In this document: piece after piece, positions 1 to 7,317 of the stretch
How the letters are laid out: every line of letters begins with the position of its first letter
Position numbering within the stretch: position 1 is the first letter of the stretch
Origin: Chitinibacter tainanensis DSM 15459
Lineage (GTDB): Bacteria; Pseudomonadota; Gammaproteobacteria; Burkholderiales; Chitinibacteraceae
DNA: 64,000 nt
Assembly (NCBI RefSeq): GCF_000429785.1
Contig: NZ_AUCN01000017.1
Coordinates: 62,001 to 126,000 of the forward strand
Direction: 5' to 3'
The notes under the pieces: model-generated
Seen by the model: the letters and a program-made list of their open reading frames with translations, nothing else
Database searches by the model: none
Told to the model about the DNA's origin: nothing
Translations under genes and position numbers: made by a program

Positions 1-588
1 GTTGGCCTCGCGCTTGGCTTTGCGCCAATCCCATGGTGGGGTGGGGTTACTGTCTTGCCACAAGCCGCTGCGCTGGGCGCGGGCCTGTTGCTCGGCATCC
101 TGGTACGCCTGATAGGCGCTGCGCGCTTGCGTTTTGGCGTAGCGGGTGTAATGCCAGGCTAGGCCCGCAGCCACTTGCTGCTGATTGATGTCTTGCCCTT
201 GGTATTCGATCCGTGCGACGCCACGGCCATAGCGATCGACATCATCAATCTGCACGCTGACGGTTTTGCGGTAAATCAGGTCGGATAAATGCTGTTTGGA
301 TTTCTGCCCGTACGGCATGGCTTTTTCTGGCGCGTCGATATAGGCCAGCCGCAATTTGTATTGCTGGCGCTCGCTATCGAGCACGGTAACGGTATCACCA
401 TCTGCCACCCCCACCACTTCACCGCTGATGCGCATACCGGCTTGCAGCTGGCCGGGCTCGGCCGGGCGCTGGCAGGCCCAGCCGATCACGGCAAAGGCCA
501 CAATCAGCATGGCGCTGAGGCGCTGTTTCCAGTTGCTGGCGGTGAAGAGGCGCAGCACGGCGCGCTGCTGTTGTTGGGTGATTTTCAT
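1..588 (-). CDS. SNase-like (thermonuclease-family) nuclease, 3' end beyond window
   Basis: The frame is open from an ATG at 588 to the window edge (196 codons), so the C-terminus is missing. After a cytosolic N-terminal stretch there is a hydrophobic segment around residues 24-38 ending in a Cys (AFAVIGWACQ), so the protein is probably exported or membrane-anchored. A staphylococcal-nuclease (OB-fold) domain follows: GVADGDTVTV, then LRLAYIDAPEK with the usual metal-binding Asp residues, then DRYGRGVARI with the catalytic Arg. The family cleaves nucleic acids with Ca2+. The start overlaps the stop of the upstream hpnC gene as ATGA (585-588), implying translational coupling. The link to hopanoid or terpenoid genes is positional only. 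Confidence 0.8.
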   Translation of the reverse strand, partial: MKITQQQQRAVLRLFTASNWKQRLSAMLIVAFAVIGWACQRPAEPGQLQAGMRISGEVVGVADGDTVTVLDSERQQYKLRLAYIDAPEKAMPYGQKSKQHLSDLIYRKTVSVQIDDVDRYGRGVARIEYQGQDINQQQVAAGLAWHYTRYAKTQARSAYQAYQDAEQQARAQRSGLWQDSNPTPPWDWRKAKREAN

Positions 589-1451
589 GAGTGCGAACAT
601 CCTGCGCTCGGGCGCGTGACAAACCAGGTGGCCTTGATGGCCTGATACAGAATCAGCGGCCAATCAAGGCCGCCAAGGGTTGGGCGGGCAGTATACACGT
701 CGTAATCCACCGCCTTCAATTTGCGCAAAACGCGATCGGCCGACAGCACGATAGTGCGGATTTCCAGCCCGATGCGGCCGGGTAGGGCGCGGCCCAGTGG
801 CGAGCCGGCAACGAGCATTTTGCGTATACGCTCGCATTGAAAAGCCAGCAGGCGTTTCAATTCGGGGGTGGCCTGGCCGGCTTGCAGCATGGCTTCGCTC
901 ACACCAAACCGCGCAAGCTCATCTTGCGGCAGATAAATGCGATCTTTGCGCAGATCAATCGCCACATCCTGCCAGAAATTCACCAGCTGCAAGGCGGTGC
1001 AGATGCCATCCGATTGCGCCAGCATCCGTGCATCCTGAAAGCCGAAAATATGCAGCAAAATCCGCCCCACCGGGTTGGCCGAGCGGCGGCAATAATCGAT
1101 CACTTCGCCAAAATCGGCATAGCGGGTTTTCACTACATCCTGCCGAAACGCCGAAAACAGATCTTCAAACAGGCTGAGTGGAATCTGATACTGCGCAACC
1201 ACCGGTGCTAGGGCCTGAAAACGGGCGGTGAGCGGGGCTTGGCCGGCGGCAATGCGCGCTAATTCTGCGCTGCAGGCCTCGAGCGCCGCCAAGCGCTCGG
1301 CGGTGCTAGCTTCGCCCTCATCGGCCAGGTCGTCGGCGTAGCGGGCCACGTGATACACCACGGCGACCGGGCGGCGGAACCGCCGTGGCAAGAGCCAAGA
1401 GCCGACGGGAAAGTTTTCGTAATGCTGAACCGTTTGATCGGCAGATAACAT
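585..1451 (-). CDS. hpnC: Squalene/phytoene synthase family protein, HpnC type
   Basis: This 288-residue trans-isoprenyl diphosphate synthase carries both Asp-rich motifs: DDLAD at residues 40-44, and a second site in NFWQDVAIDLRKDR near residue 165 followed by RIYLP. The N-terminal HYENFPVGSWLLPR region is characteristic of HpnC, the enzyme that, in the three-step HpnCDE route to squalene, is thought to convert presqualene diphosphate to hydroxysqualene. The partners hpnD and hpnE would be expected nearby but are not in this window. The stop overlaps the nuclease start (ATGA). Distinguishing HpnC from HpnD or CrtB rests on the N-terminal motif and is fairly but not completely sure. Confidence 0.85.
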   Translation of the reverse strand: MLSADQTVQHYENFPVGSWLLPRRFRRPVAVVYHVARYADDLADEGEASTAERLAALEACSAELARIAAGQAPLTARFQALAPVVAQYQIPLSLFEDLFSAFRQDVVKTRYADFGEVIDYCRRSANPVGRILLHIFGFQDARMLAQSDGICTALQLVNFWQDVAIDLRKDRIYLPQDELARFGVSEAMLQAGQATPELKRLLAFQCERIRKMLVAGSPLGRALPGRIGLEIRTIVLSADRVLRKLKAVDYDVYTARPTLGGLDWPLILYQAIKATWFVTRPSAGCSHS

Positions 1452-1503
1452 GCATTTTCCTTAAAAATAGCTGACGCTCACTGGTGTTCTGGGGCCGGAA
1501 TGC

Positions 1504-1533
1504 TATAGTAGCCAGACGTAATTGGTATTACGT
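1504..1533 (+). promoter_or_regulatory. Candidate promoter/operator of the comEA-like gene
   Basis: A -10-like TATAGT lies at 1504-1509, without a convincing -35. It is followed by a perfect 7-bp dyad, ACGTAAT (1516-1522) and ATTACGT (1527-1533), separated by four bases. The position, 30-60 bp before the ATG at 1563, fits an operator or a 5'-UTR hairpin. No regulator can be named. Confidence 0.3.
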
Positions 1534-1562
1534 GTTGATTCAATAATTTTAAGGGGATTCTG

Positions 1563-1967
1563 ATGTTTAAAAAACTACTGCTGGGTGTGATCGCTTCAAT
1601 TTCTCTGTCTTGCGCGGCGTATGCCGCCGTGGATTTGAATACCGCCACCCAGCAACAGCTGGAAGCGCTCAATGGTATTGGCCCGCAAAAAGCCAAAGAC
1701 ATCATTGATTACCGCAGCAAAAATGGCCCATTCAAATCTGCAGAAGACGTGATGAAAGTACCCGGTATCAAAGAAGGTACTTTTGCCAAGATCAAAAGCG
1801 AAGTGACTGTCGGTGGCAAAGCCGCCGCTGCGGCACCGGCCAAAGCGGATGCAAAAGCCACGGCTAAACCCGCCGATGCCAAAGCCGCGCCAACGGCTAA
1901 GCCAGCTGAGGCAAAAGCCGCCAAAGCGACCGTTGCGCCAAAAGCCAGCGCACCAGCGAAAAAATAA
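1563..1967 (+). CDS. ComEA-like helix-hairpin-helix DNA-binding protein
   Basis: The 134-residue product has a cleavable signal peptide (MFKKLLLGVIASISLSCAAYA) followed by a helix-hairpin-helix domain: VDLNTATQQQLEALNGIGPQKAKDIIDYR, a second hairpin at KVPGIKEGTFAKIKS. In ComEA-family proteins this domain binds double-stranded DNA in the periplasm during transformation. The last ~45 residues are a low-complexity Ala/Lys/Pro tail (repeated KADAK, KPAEAK units), basic enough to help bind nucleic acid. An SD (AAGGGGA) lies before the ATG. The gene stands alone, convergent with the PPIase gene, and shares a bidirectional terminator with it. Other com genes are not in the window, so a role in competence is inferred. 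Confidence 0.85.
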   Translation: MFKKLLLGVIASISLSCAAYAAVDLNTATQQQLEALNGIGPQKAKDIIDYRSKNGPFKSAEDVMKVPGIKEGTFAKIKSEVTVGGKAAAAAPAKADAKATAKPADAKAAPTAKPAEAKAAKATVAPKASAPAKK

Positions 1968-2014
1968 GCGGTACTGTGGCGGCCAGCACTGTCTGGCTGC
2001 TCGCGCTGCCGATA

Positions 2015-2048
2015 ATAAAAAACCGGATCAGCTGATCCGGTTTTTTAT
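2015..2048. terminator. Bidirectional intrinsic terminator
   Basis: A perfect stem AACCGGATCAG/CTGATCCGGTT is flanked by an A-run on the left and a T-run on the right, so it can end both the comEA-like transcript (plus) and the PPIase transcript (minus). Confidence 0.9.
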
Positions 2049-2065
2049 TGAGCCAAGATGCCGAA

Positions 2066-2851
2066 TTATTCGGTCACTTTGGCTTTGGCTACCAGGTCGT
2101 CAACCAGTTTCTGGATGCGTTGACCTTGAACTTGCTGTTCCAGTTGTGGTTTCACTTCTTCGAAAGAAGGGCCTTTGGCTTCGCGCACGTCATCCAGCTT
2201 GATGATGTGGAAACCGAACTGAGTTTTCACCGGATCAGAGATTTTGCCTTTTGGCAGTTTCGCCAGTGCATCGCCAAACTCTTTCACGTAAGCGCTTGGG
2301 TTAGACCAACCCAGATCGCCGCCTTGCGCGCCTGAACCTTTGTCCAGTGATTTAGCTTTTGCCAGCTCGTCGAATTTTTTACCTTTTTTCAGGTCAGCTT
2401 CGATCGCATTGGCTTCAGCTTCGGTCGCTACCAGAATGTGACGGGCTTTGTATTCTTTGCCGCCAAAGTTGGCTTTGATCTTGTCGTATTCTTTTTTCAG
2501 ATCCGCGTCGGTGATAGGGTTGGCTTTCACATATTGATTGATGTAAGCGCCGATCACGATGCGTTGCTTCAGCATATCCAGCTGAGCCATGGCTTCTGGG
2601 CTTTTATCCAGACCTTTTTTGATGGCTTCTTGGTAAACCACTTCGTTTTTCACCAGCTCGTCTTTGATTTTAGCGCGCAGTTCTGGTGAATCTTTTTGGC
2701 CGCGTTGGGCCAGTTCTTTCACAAATGCATCAGATTTGGCTTGTGGAATGGCGACGCCATTGACGGTGGCCACAGTACCTGGGGCCGCAATCACACCGGC
2801 AGAGAGGGTGGCAGCAGCAACGGCCAGCGCCAAACGGTTTGCTTTAAACAT
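2066..2851 (-). CDS. Periplasmic peptidyl-prolyl cis-trans isomerase, parvulin type
   Basis: A 261-residue exported foldase. The signal peptide is MFKANRLALAVAAATLSAGVIAA. A SurA/PrsA-like N-terminal helical region (VATVNGVAIP...) precedes a PpiC/parvulin domain from about residue 125, recognisable by ARHILVATEAEA, GGDLGWSNPSAYVKEFGDAL and FGFHIIKLDDV. The family isomerises X-Pro bonds in periplasmic and outer-membrane protein precursors. I chose the ATG at 2851, not one 33 bases upstream, because GAAGGA stands at good spacing and it gives an immediate signal peptide. It is followed downstream only by the bidirectional terminator; bolA lies 29 bp upstream on the same strand. Confidence 0.92.
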   Translation of the reverse strand: MFKANRLALAVAAATLSAGVIAAPGTVATVNGVAIPQAKSDAFVKELAQRGQKDSPELRAKIKDELVKNEVVYQEAIKKGLDKSPEAMAQLDMLKQRIVIGAYINQYVKANPITDADLKKEYDKIKANFGGKEYKARHILVATEAEANAIEADLKKGKKFDELAKAKSLDKGSGAQGGDLGWSNPSAYVKEFGDALAKLPKGKISDPVKTQFGFHIIKLDDVREAKGPSFEEVKPQLEQQVQGQRIQKLVDDLVAKAKVTE

Positions 2852-2880
2852 GCGTGTTCCTTCGTTAAAAATAGCCAACA

Positions 2881-3144
2881 TCAAAATTCATCCGGCGTGA
2901 GCGCACGGATACTCAGTGCATGTATACGATGGGGAATCAGATCAGATAAGGGCTGGTAGACCATACGGTGCCGTTCCAGCGCTTTTTTACCGATAAACTC
3001 ACTCGATACAATCGTTAATTCATAGTGTCCACCGCCGCCGGCTGCACCGGCATGGCCGGCATGGGCTGCGCTATCGTCAAACAGCTCAAGGCTTTCATAG
3101 CGCAGCGGTAACAACCGTTGGCGGATTTCATCAGCCAGGCTCAT
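2881..3144 (-). CDS. BolA/IbaG family protein
   Basis: 87 residues with the BolA-like fold. The N-terminal LADEIRQRLLPLRYESLELFDDSAAHAGHAG is the family's variable loop with the conserved His region, followed by HYELTIVSSEFIGKKALERHRMVYQPLSDLIPHRIHALSIRALTPDE. The conserved RHR-like segment and the C-terminal IHALSI are typical. Family members bind monothiol glutaredoxins and 2Fe-2S clusters and affect morphology and stress responses. It lies between yciI and the PPIase gene on the same strand, probably one operon. The His/Gly/Ala-rich loop (HAGHAGAAGGGGH) is longer than in E. coli BolA. Confidence 0.88.
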   Translation of the reverse strand: MSLADEIRQRLLPLRYESLELFDDSAAHAGHAGAAGGGGHYELTIVSSEFIGKKALERHRMVYQPLSDLIPHRIHALSIRALTPDEF

Positions 3145-3159
3145 GATACCAGACTCTGC

Positions 3160-3462
3160 TTAGGGTAAAACATGACGGAAGGGTTTTACAACCACATCGG
3201 TAAAAATCCCGTCTTTGCTGTAAGGATCTTCACTGGCCCATGCCTGCGCGGCCGCCAAATCAGTAAATTCTGCCACGATCAGGCTACCGGTAAAGCCCGC
3301 CGGGCCCGGGTCGACATGATCAATCGCCGGAAACGGGCCAGCCAACACCAGCCGGCCGGCATCGACCAAAGCTTGAATTCGCGCCAAATGCGCAGGGCGC
3401 ACCGCCAGGCGGTCAGCCAGAGAATCCGGTTTGTCGGTACCGATAATCGCATACAAAGGCAT
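3160..3462 (-). CDS. yciI: YciI family protein
   Basis: A 100-residue protein with the YCII/DGPF fold: an N-terminal beta strand [11 protein letters not shown], the central [24 protein letters not shown] (conserved His and GPF), and the C-terminal [30 protein letters not shown]. The family is small, soluble and of uncertain function; a His/Asp pair resembles a catalytic site. It lies 17 bp downstream of yciB and 15 bp upstream of bolA on the same strand. yciB-yciI adjacency recurs in Beta- and Gammaproteobacteria, supporting the assignment. Confidence 0.88.
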   Translation of the reverse strand: MPLYAIIGTDKPDSLADRLAVRPAHLARIQALVDAGRLVLAGPFPAIDHVDPGPAGFTGSLIVAEFTDLAAAQAWASEDPYSKDGIFTDVVVKPFRHVLP

Positions 3463-3479
3463 GGCAATACTCTTAAAGA

Positions 3480-4040
3480 TTATTCAGTTTTTGTTTCATT
3501 CGTGCTGTCTTCAGGCAGCATGTGTTTGGACAGGTACATGCTTTGTGCCACGACGAACAGCAAGGTCAGCACCAAGGTGCCAAAGACTTTGAATTTCACC
3601 CACAGTGCTTCCGAGAACGCGTGGAAGACATAAATATTCAGCGCGCCCATGGCGAGGAAAAACACCGCCCACGCGTACATGGTTTTGGTCCAGATCGGGC
3701 GCGGCAGCTGCATGGCGCCGCCCATGAGTTTTTCGATCAGGTTTTTTTCCCGCAGATGCCAGGCCCCAACCAGCACCACGCTAAACAGCCAGTACAGTAC
3801 GGTGGGTTTCCACATAATAAATTGCTTGTTGTGGAAGATGATCGTGAGGCCGCCCATGACGGTAATTAGCACCAAGCTAATCCACAGCATCTGGTCTACA
3901 TGCTTGTGGCGGAACCAGCTGTAAATCACCTGTGCAAAGGTCGCGGCGATGGTAACGCCAGTGGCGAGATAGATATCGTCGGTATAACTATATGCGCCAA
4001 AAAACAGCAGGATAGGGAAGAGGTCGAAAAGGAATTTCAT
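3480..4040 (-). CDS. yciB: Inner-membrane septation/envelope protein YciB (IspZ family)
   Basis: A 186-residue polytopic membrane protein with about five transmembrane helices, starting [17 protein letters not shown], the family signature. Other conserved stretches are [30 protein letters not shown] and [25 protein letters not shown]. The family (intracellular septation protein A) is needed for normal septation and envelope integrity. The frame is open for 20 more codons upstream, but the ATG at 4040 gives the conserved N-terminus, so I chose it. It heads the yciB-yciI-bolA-PPIase run on the minus strand. Confidence 0.92.
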   Translation of the reverse strand: MKFLFDLFPILLFFGAYSYTDDIYLATGVTIAATFAQVIYSWFRHKHVDQMLWISLVLITVMGGLTIIFHNKQFIMWKPTVLYWLFSVVLVGAWHLREKNLIEKLMGGAMQLPRPIWTKTMYAWAVFFLAMGALNIYVFHAFSEALWVKFKVFGTLVLTLLFVVAQSMYLSKHMLPEDSTNETKTE

Positions 4041-4106
4041 ATGCGCTGCGTGTTCGCCAAATGAGTTGCGGCGATTATGCAGGCAGGGGCGGCAAGACAC
4101 AAGGCG

Positions 4107-4137
4107 AAAAAAAACGCCGACCCGGAGGGATCGGCGT
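4107..4137 (-). terminator. Intrinsic terminator (minus strand)
   Basis: On the minus strand a CGCCGATCC/GGGTCGGCG stem is followed by eight T residues (A-run at 4108-4115 on the plus strand). No coding gene lies just upstream of it on this strand; the nearest transcript is the SRP RNA at 4345-4458, leaving a 200-base segment between (see the ncRNA candidate). Confidence 0.8.
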
Positions 4138-4340
4138 CAATGACCACTGGAGATACACGAAGCATCAGCTTGCGTAACGTATAGTGCGTGTTTTGGCTGG
4201 CTAGGGTATTGATGTGGCGCAATATTTGGCGCGCTCTGGCTCAGGGAAAACCCTAGTTGTCGGGCTTTGGGCAGCGATTCGGCCGAGAACATGCAGGCGC
4301 TATGGGCGCTACGCAGATGATCGCAACAGAATAAAAAGGG
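4138..4340 (-). ncRNA. Candidate structured RNA between SRP RNA and its distal terminator
   Basis: No plausible protein is encoded on either strand here, yet a strong minus-strand terminator ends the segment. The RNA can close on itself: a 9-bp stem joins 4307-4315 to 4171-4179 (one G-U), a further ATCA/TGAT match lies outside it, and a CTAGGG/CCCTAG stem (4251-4256 with 4201-4206) lies inside. The apical strand contains CCCTGAGCC, which also occurs in E. coli 6S RNA. It may be a 6S-like RNA, another sRNA, or simply the 3' trailer of the SRP RNA precursor. I cannot decide between these from sequence alone. Confidence 0.3.
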
Positions 4341-4344
4341 AGAG

Positions 4345-4458
4345 GTGGCGAGCCCGACCCCCGGCACTAGCATCAAAAGCTGTGGCTGCTTCCTTCCGGA
4401 CCTGACCAGGTTCACCTTCTAGCTATGCGGGGAGACCCGCCGTCGACAGCGCCGCCAC
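4345..4458 (-). ncRNA. ffs: Signal recognition particle RNA, small bacterial (4.5S) type
   Basis: The minus strand contains the nearly invariant SRP core: CCTGGTCAGGTCCGGAAGG followed by AAGCAGCC, the GGAA-tetraloop hairpin with symmetric and asymmetric loops that binds the Ffh M domain. Pairing of GTGGCG and CGCCAC closes the ~114-nt rod. The RNA forms the particle with Ffh that targets inner-membrane proteins to FtsY. A TATAGT -10-like hexamer at 4486-4491 (minus), with a GC-rich discriminator, lies about 25 bp upstream, just inside the asparaginase stop region. A T-rich stretch follows the RNA directly. End points are set by helix closure and may be off by a few bases. Confidence 0.92.
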
Positions 4459-4491
4459 TTGCGTGACAGCAACAGTGAGGCCGCGACTATA

Positions 4492-5430
4492 TCACAGCAG
4501 CGCTACCGATTGCCAGCGCTGCTGCAAAATAGCCGGCTCGGCTCGGCCGAGCTGGGTGTAAAGCCAAGTCACTGCCGCCTCCGCGCTGCGCCGGCCGGCA
4601 GGCCAAGCCCCGAGTTGATTCAAGCTATCGCCGGTAGCATACAAACCCTGGCGTACTTCACCGGCAATACACTGGGTGCAATTGATGATAATGCAGCCGG
4701 TGCTGGCCAATAGTTGCAAGGCGTCGTGCAGCGCCTGGCAGGCGGGCAGATTGCCGCTGCCATAGCTTTCTAACACCAGCCCGTCCAGCTGTTGGCTAGT
4801 CAGCCACTGCGCCAGCAGGGTTTCGCTCCCCGGATAGAGTTTCACGGCCACGATGCGCAGGCTAGGATCAACCCATTGCGGCGCGCCGTCGCCTGCCCAG
4901 GCTTGAGTCGGGGCATTGGGCGCACCAAAGGCGGCGTCGGCATCGGCGTCGAGCTTTTTGCTGGCAACGCCAGACAAAATCTCGCCCCCAAAGGCGATCT
5001 GTACCCCCGGTGCGCCTTGCGTGGCGGCGCGCAAAGCCAGCGCCACATTGGCTGGCGCATCGCTGCCAGGCTGTAACCAAGGGCATTGCGAGCCGGTAAT
5101 AATCACCGGCATCTCCAATTGGCCGAGTTGCCAGTGCAAGGCCGCGGCGGTCCACGCCAGCGTATCGGTGCCATGCAAAATGATAATGGCCTGATAGTGT
5201 GGCCGCTGTGCCTGAATGGTTTCGGCGATTGTGCGCCAGTGGGTCGGGCCCATGCTGGAGGAGTCAAGCGGCGGGCTGAGTTCATGAAAATCGATCGTCC
5301 AGCCGGGTATCGTTTGCTGGGCAAGATCTCTGATGGGCTGGGTAAGAATACCGCTCTGGGGTATTAGACCGGTTGGGCTCGGGGCGCAGCCGATGGTGCC
5401 GCCGGTGTAAAGACAGAAAATCCGTTGCAT
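4492..5430 (-). CDS. Type I L-asparaginase family protein
   Basis: 312 residues with both asparaginase signatures: LYTGGTIGC near the N-terminus (catalytic Thr in TGGTIG) and ILHGTDTLAWTAAAL near residue 85 (second catalytic Thr and Asp). The family hydrolyses L-asparagine to aspartate and ammonia. There is no signal peptide, which points to the cytoplasmic type I class. At 312 residues it is slightly shorter than E. coli AnsA (338). The C-terminal half (VLESYGSGNLPA, INCTQCIAGEV) also matches the family. It is monocistronic, divergent from smpB, with about 60 bp between the starts. Confidence 0.88.
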   Translation of the reverse strand: MQRIFCLYTGGTIGCAPSPTGLIPQSGILTQPIRDLAQQTIPGWTIDFHELSPPLDSSSMGPTHWRTIAETIQAQRPHYQAIIILHGTDTLAWTAAALHWQLGQLEMPVIITGSQCPWLQPGSDAPANVALALRAATQGAPGVQIAFGGEILSGVASKKLDADADAAFGAPNAPTQAWAGDGAPQWVDPSLRIVAVKLYPGSETLLAQWLTSQQLDGLVLESYGSGNLPACQALHDALQLLASTGCIIINCTQCIAGEVRQGLYATGDSLNQLGAWPAGRRSAEAAVTWLYTQLGRAEPAILQQRWQSVALL

Positions 5431-5489
5431 GGTCAGTCAGTTGTTGCGGTGTTAGAATCGTTTCCTTTTGCTGTACAGGATGACACGGC

Positions 5490-5948
5490 ATGGTCATCGC
5501 CGACAATCGCAAGGCGTTTCACGACTATTTTATTGAAGAACGGCTCGAAGCCGGTATGGTGCTCGAAGGCTGGGAAGTCAAAGCCATCCGGGCCGGCCGC
5601 GTGCAGCTCAAAGAATCGTATGTGATTTATAAAGGGGGCGATTTCTACTTGTTTGGTTGCCATATCTCCCCGCTGCTCAATGCCTCTAGCCATATTCACC
5701 CGGATGTCGTGCGCACGCGCAAATTGCTGCTCAAAGCCCGCGAAATTGAAAAGCTGGCCATGAAAGTAGAGCGCGCCGGTTACACCATTGTGCCCATCAA
5801 TATGCACCTTACCCGCGGCTATCTCAAACTGGAAATCGGCGTGGCTAAAGGTAAAAAGCAGCACGATAAGCGCAATAGCGAGAAAGAGCGCGAATGGCAG
5901 CGCGAGAAAGCCCGTATTGTGCGCGATCACACCAAACAGGCGCGCTAA
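5490..5948 (+). CDS. smpB: SsrA-binding protein SmpB
   Basis: 152 residues, standard for SmpB. Conserved blocks are [25 protein letters not shown], the KESYV...[14 protein letters not shown] oligonucleotide-binding barrel and the basic C-terminal tail [27 protein letters not shown], which folds into the mRNA channel in the ribosome. SmpB delivers tmRNA to stalled ribosomes for trans-translation. It is a single gene with its own terminator. No tmRNA gene was found in the window. Confidence 0.97.
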   Translation: MVIADNRKAFHDYFIEERLEAGMVLEGWEVKAIRAGRVQLKESYVIYKGGDFYLFGCHISPLLNASSHIHPDVVRTRKLLLKAREIEKLAMKVERAGYTIVPINMHLTRGYLKLEIGVAKGKKQHDKRNSEKEREWQREKARIVRDHTKQAR

Positions 5949-6007
5949 GGTGTTTGCCTGAGCAGCGCTTTGCGGGTCCAAGTCTTGATGCGTTAATAAG
6001 CTTTGCA

Positions 6008-6041
6008 ACAAAAAAACCGAGCCGTAGCTCGGTTTTTTATT
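6008..6041. terminator. Bidirectional intrinsic terminator
   Basis: ACCGAGC/GCTCGGT stem flanked by an A-run before and TTTTTT after. It can terminate smpB (plus) and plsY (minus). Confidence 0.9.
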
Positions 6042-6056
6042 GTGTGGTTGATTCGA

Positions 6057-6692
6057 TCAGCCTTCGCTGGATTTGGCTTTCTCGCCAATCTTGCCTTCTT
6101 TGCCGTTGATTAGCCCGATGATGTTTTGCTTGTGGCGCACGATGAGCAGGGCGCTGATGACGGCAACGGCCATCAGGTAGGGTTCCACCGGCAGCAGCCA
6201 CCAGCACAGCAGGGGCGCGCAGATTGCGGCCACAATGGCGGAGAGCGAGGAGATTTTCAGCCCCTTGGCCACAAACAACCAAATGCCCAAGGTAGCCAGA
6301 CCTAGCCACAAATTCAGGGCTAGCAAAATGCCGGCGGCGGTGGCAACGCCTTTGCCGCCTTTAAAACTAAAAAAGATCGGCCACATATGCCCGATGGTGA
6401 CCGCCACGGCTACTAAGGCGATTAAGACATCAAATTGCGCGCCCTGCACGCCCGCGAGGGGGGCGATTTTTTGTGCGATGAAGACCGCAACCCAACCTTT
6501 GAGTGCATCGCCCAGCAGGGTGAGGGCGGCGGCTTTTTTGTTGCCAGAGCGCAAGACATTGGTCGCTCCAGGGTTGTTGGAGCCATAGGTGCGCGGATCG
6601 GCCAGACCCATCAGCCGGCTAACAATCACCGCAAAGGACAGCGAGCCCAAGAGATAGGCGGCGATAATGAATAATACGAAGGTGAGGTTCAT
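6057..6692 (-). CDS. plsY: Acyl-phosphate:glycerol-3-phosphate acyltransferase PlsY
   Basis: A 211-residue inner-membrane enzyme with about five transmembrane helices. The three PlsY motifs are visible: GSLSFAVIVSRLMGLADPRTYGSNNPGATNVLR, GHMWPIFFSFKGGKGVATAAG and the C-terminal VRHKQNIIGLINGKEGKIGE. PlsY acylates glycerol-3-phosphate from acyl-phosphate, the first step of phospholipid synthesis. The frame could start at a GTG seven codons upstream; the ATG at 6692 (MNLTFVLF) places the first helix correctly, so I chose it. It is divergent from folB. Confidence 0.95.
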   Translation of the reverse strand: MNLTFVLFIIAAYLLGSLSFAVIVSRLMGLADPRTYGSNNPGATNVLRSGNKKAAALTLLGDALKGWVAVFIAQKIAPLAGVQGAQFDVLIALVAVAVTIGHMWPIFFSFKGGKGVATAAGILLALNLWLGLATLGIWLFVAKGLKISSLSAIVAAICAPLLCWWLLPVEPYLMAVAVISALLIVRHKQNIIGLINGKEGKIGEKAKSSEG

Positions 6693-6777
6693 CCCGAATT
6701 CCACTACAATCACGAGCTTTGGATTCTAAGCTAATCCGTTCGCCCCCTCAAACGGCGTGCGGCGATAGGCCCCTGAT

Positions 6778-7137
6778 ATGGACATCATTTATCTGCAGCA
6801 AGTGCGCGCCGAAACCGTCATCGGCTGGTATGACTGGGAGCGCACCCAGTCGCAAACGGTCGAGCTGGATCTGGAAATCGGCCTGCCTTCGGCGCGGGCC
6901 TGTGTGAGCGATGATCTGGTCGATACCATCGATTACGATCAGGTGGTGACGCATTTGCGGCAGGTGATGGCCGAAAAGCACTTTTTACTGATCGAGGCGC
7001 TGGCCGAGCATATCGCGCATATTTTGCTGCATGATTTTGGCGCGCCGTGGATCCGCGTGTCGGTCACCAAGCTCAATATCTTGAAAGATGTGGGCCGCGT
7101 GGGTGTGACGATTGAGCGTGGTCATCGCCCCGTCTAA
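6778..7137 (+). CDS. folB: Dihydroneopterin aldolase FolB
   Basis: 119 residues matching FolB: the N-terminal MDIIYLQQVRAETVIGWYDWERTQSQTVELDLEI (conserved G-W/Y/I-ERE-like turn and Glu), TIDYDQVVTHL and the C-terminal catalytic-Lys region SVTKLNILKDVGRVGVTIERG. It converts 7,8-dihydroneopterin to 6-hydroxymethyl-dihydropterin and glycolaldehyde in folate synthesis. folP lies about 17 kb away. plsY-folB divergence is common in Beta- and Gammaproteobacteria. It is followed by its own terminator. Confidence 0.94.
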   Translation: MDIIYLQQVRAETVIGWYDWERTQSQTVELDLEIGLPSARACVSDDLVDTIDYDQVVTHLRQVMAEKHFLLIEALAEHIAHILLHDFGAPWIRVSVTKLNILKDVGRVGVTIERGHRPV

Positions 7138-7170
7138 ATACCCTGGCGTGTATTGCCCCTTAGACTATTA

Positions 7171-7211
7171 AAAACAAAGCCCGGCGGCCTATACCCCGGG
7201 CTTTATTTTTA
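7171..7211 (+). terminator. Intrinsic terminator after folB
   Basis: AAAGCCCGG/CCGGGCTTT stem with an 11-base loop, then TATTTTT. A-rich bases before the stem may allow weak function on the minus strand too. Confidence 0.85.
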
Positions 7212-7317
7212 GCTGCCGCGCGAACGTGCGCTAAGCGGGGGATTGAACTTTTACCCGTTTGCCCCCACTAATGCAGCAGTACGATTACCCATTGTCCTTT
7301 TTCACATAGGAAAATCC

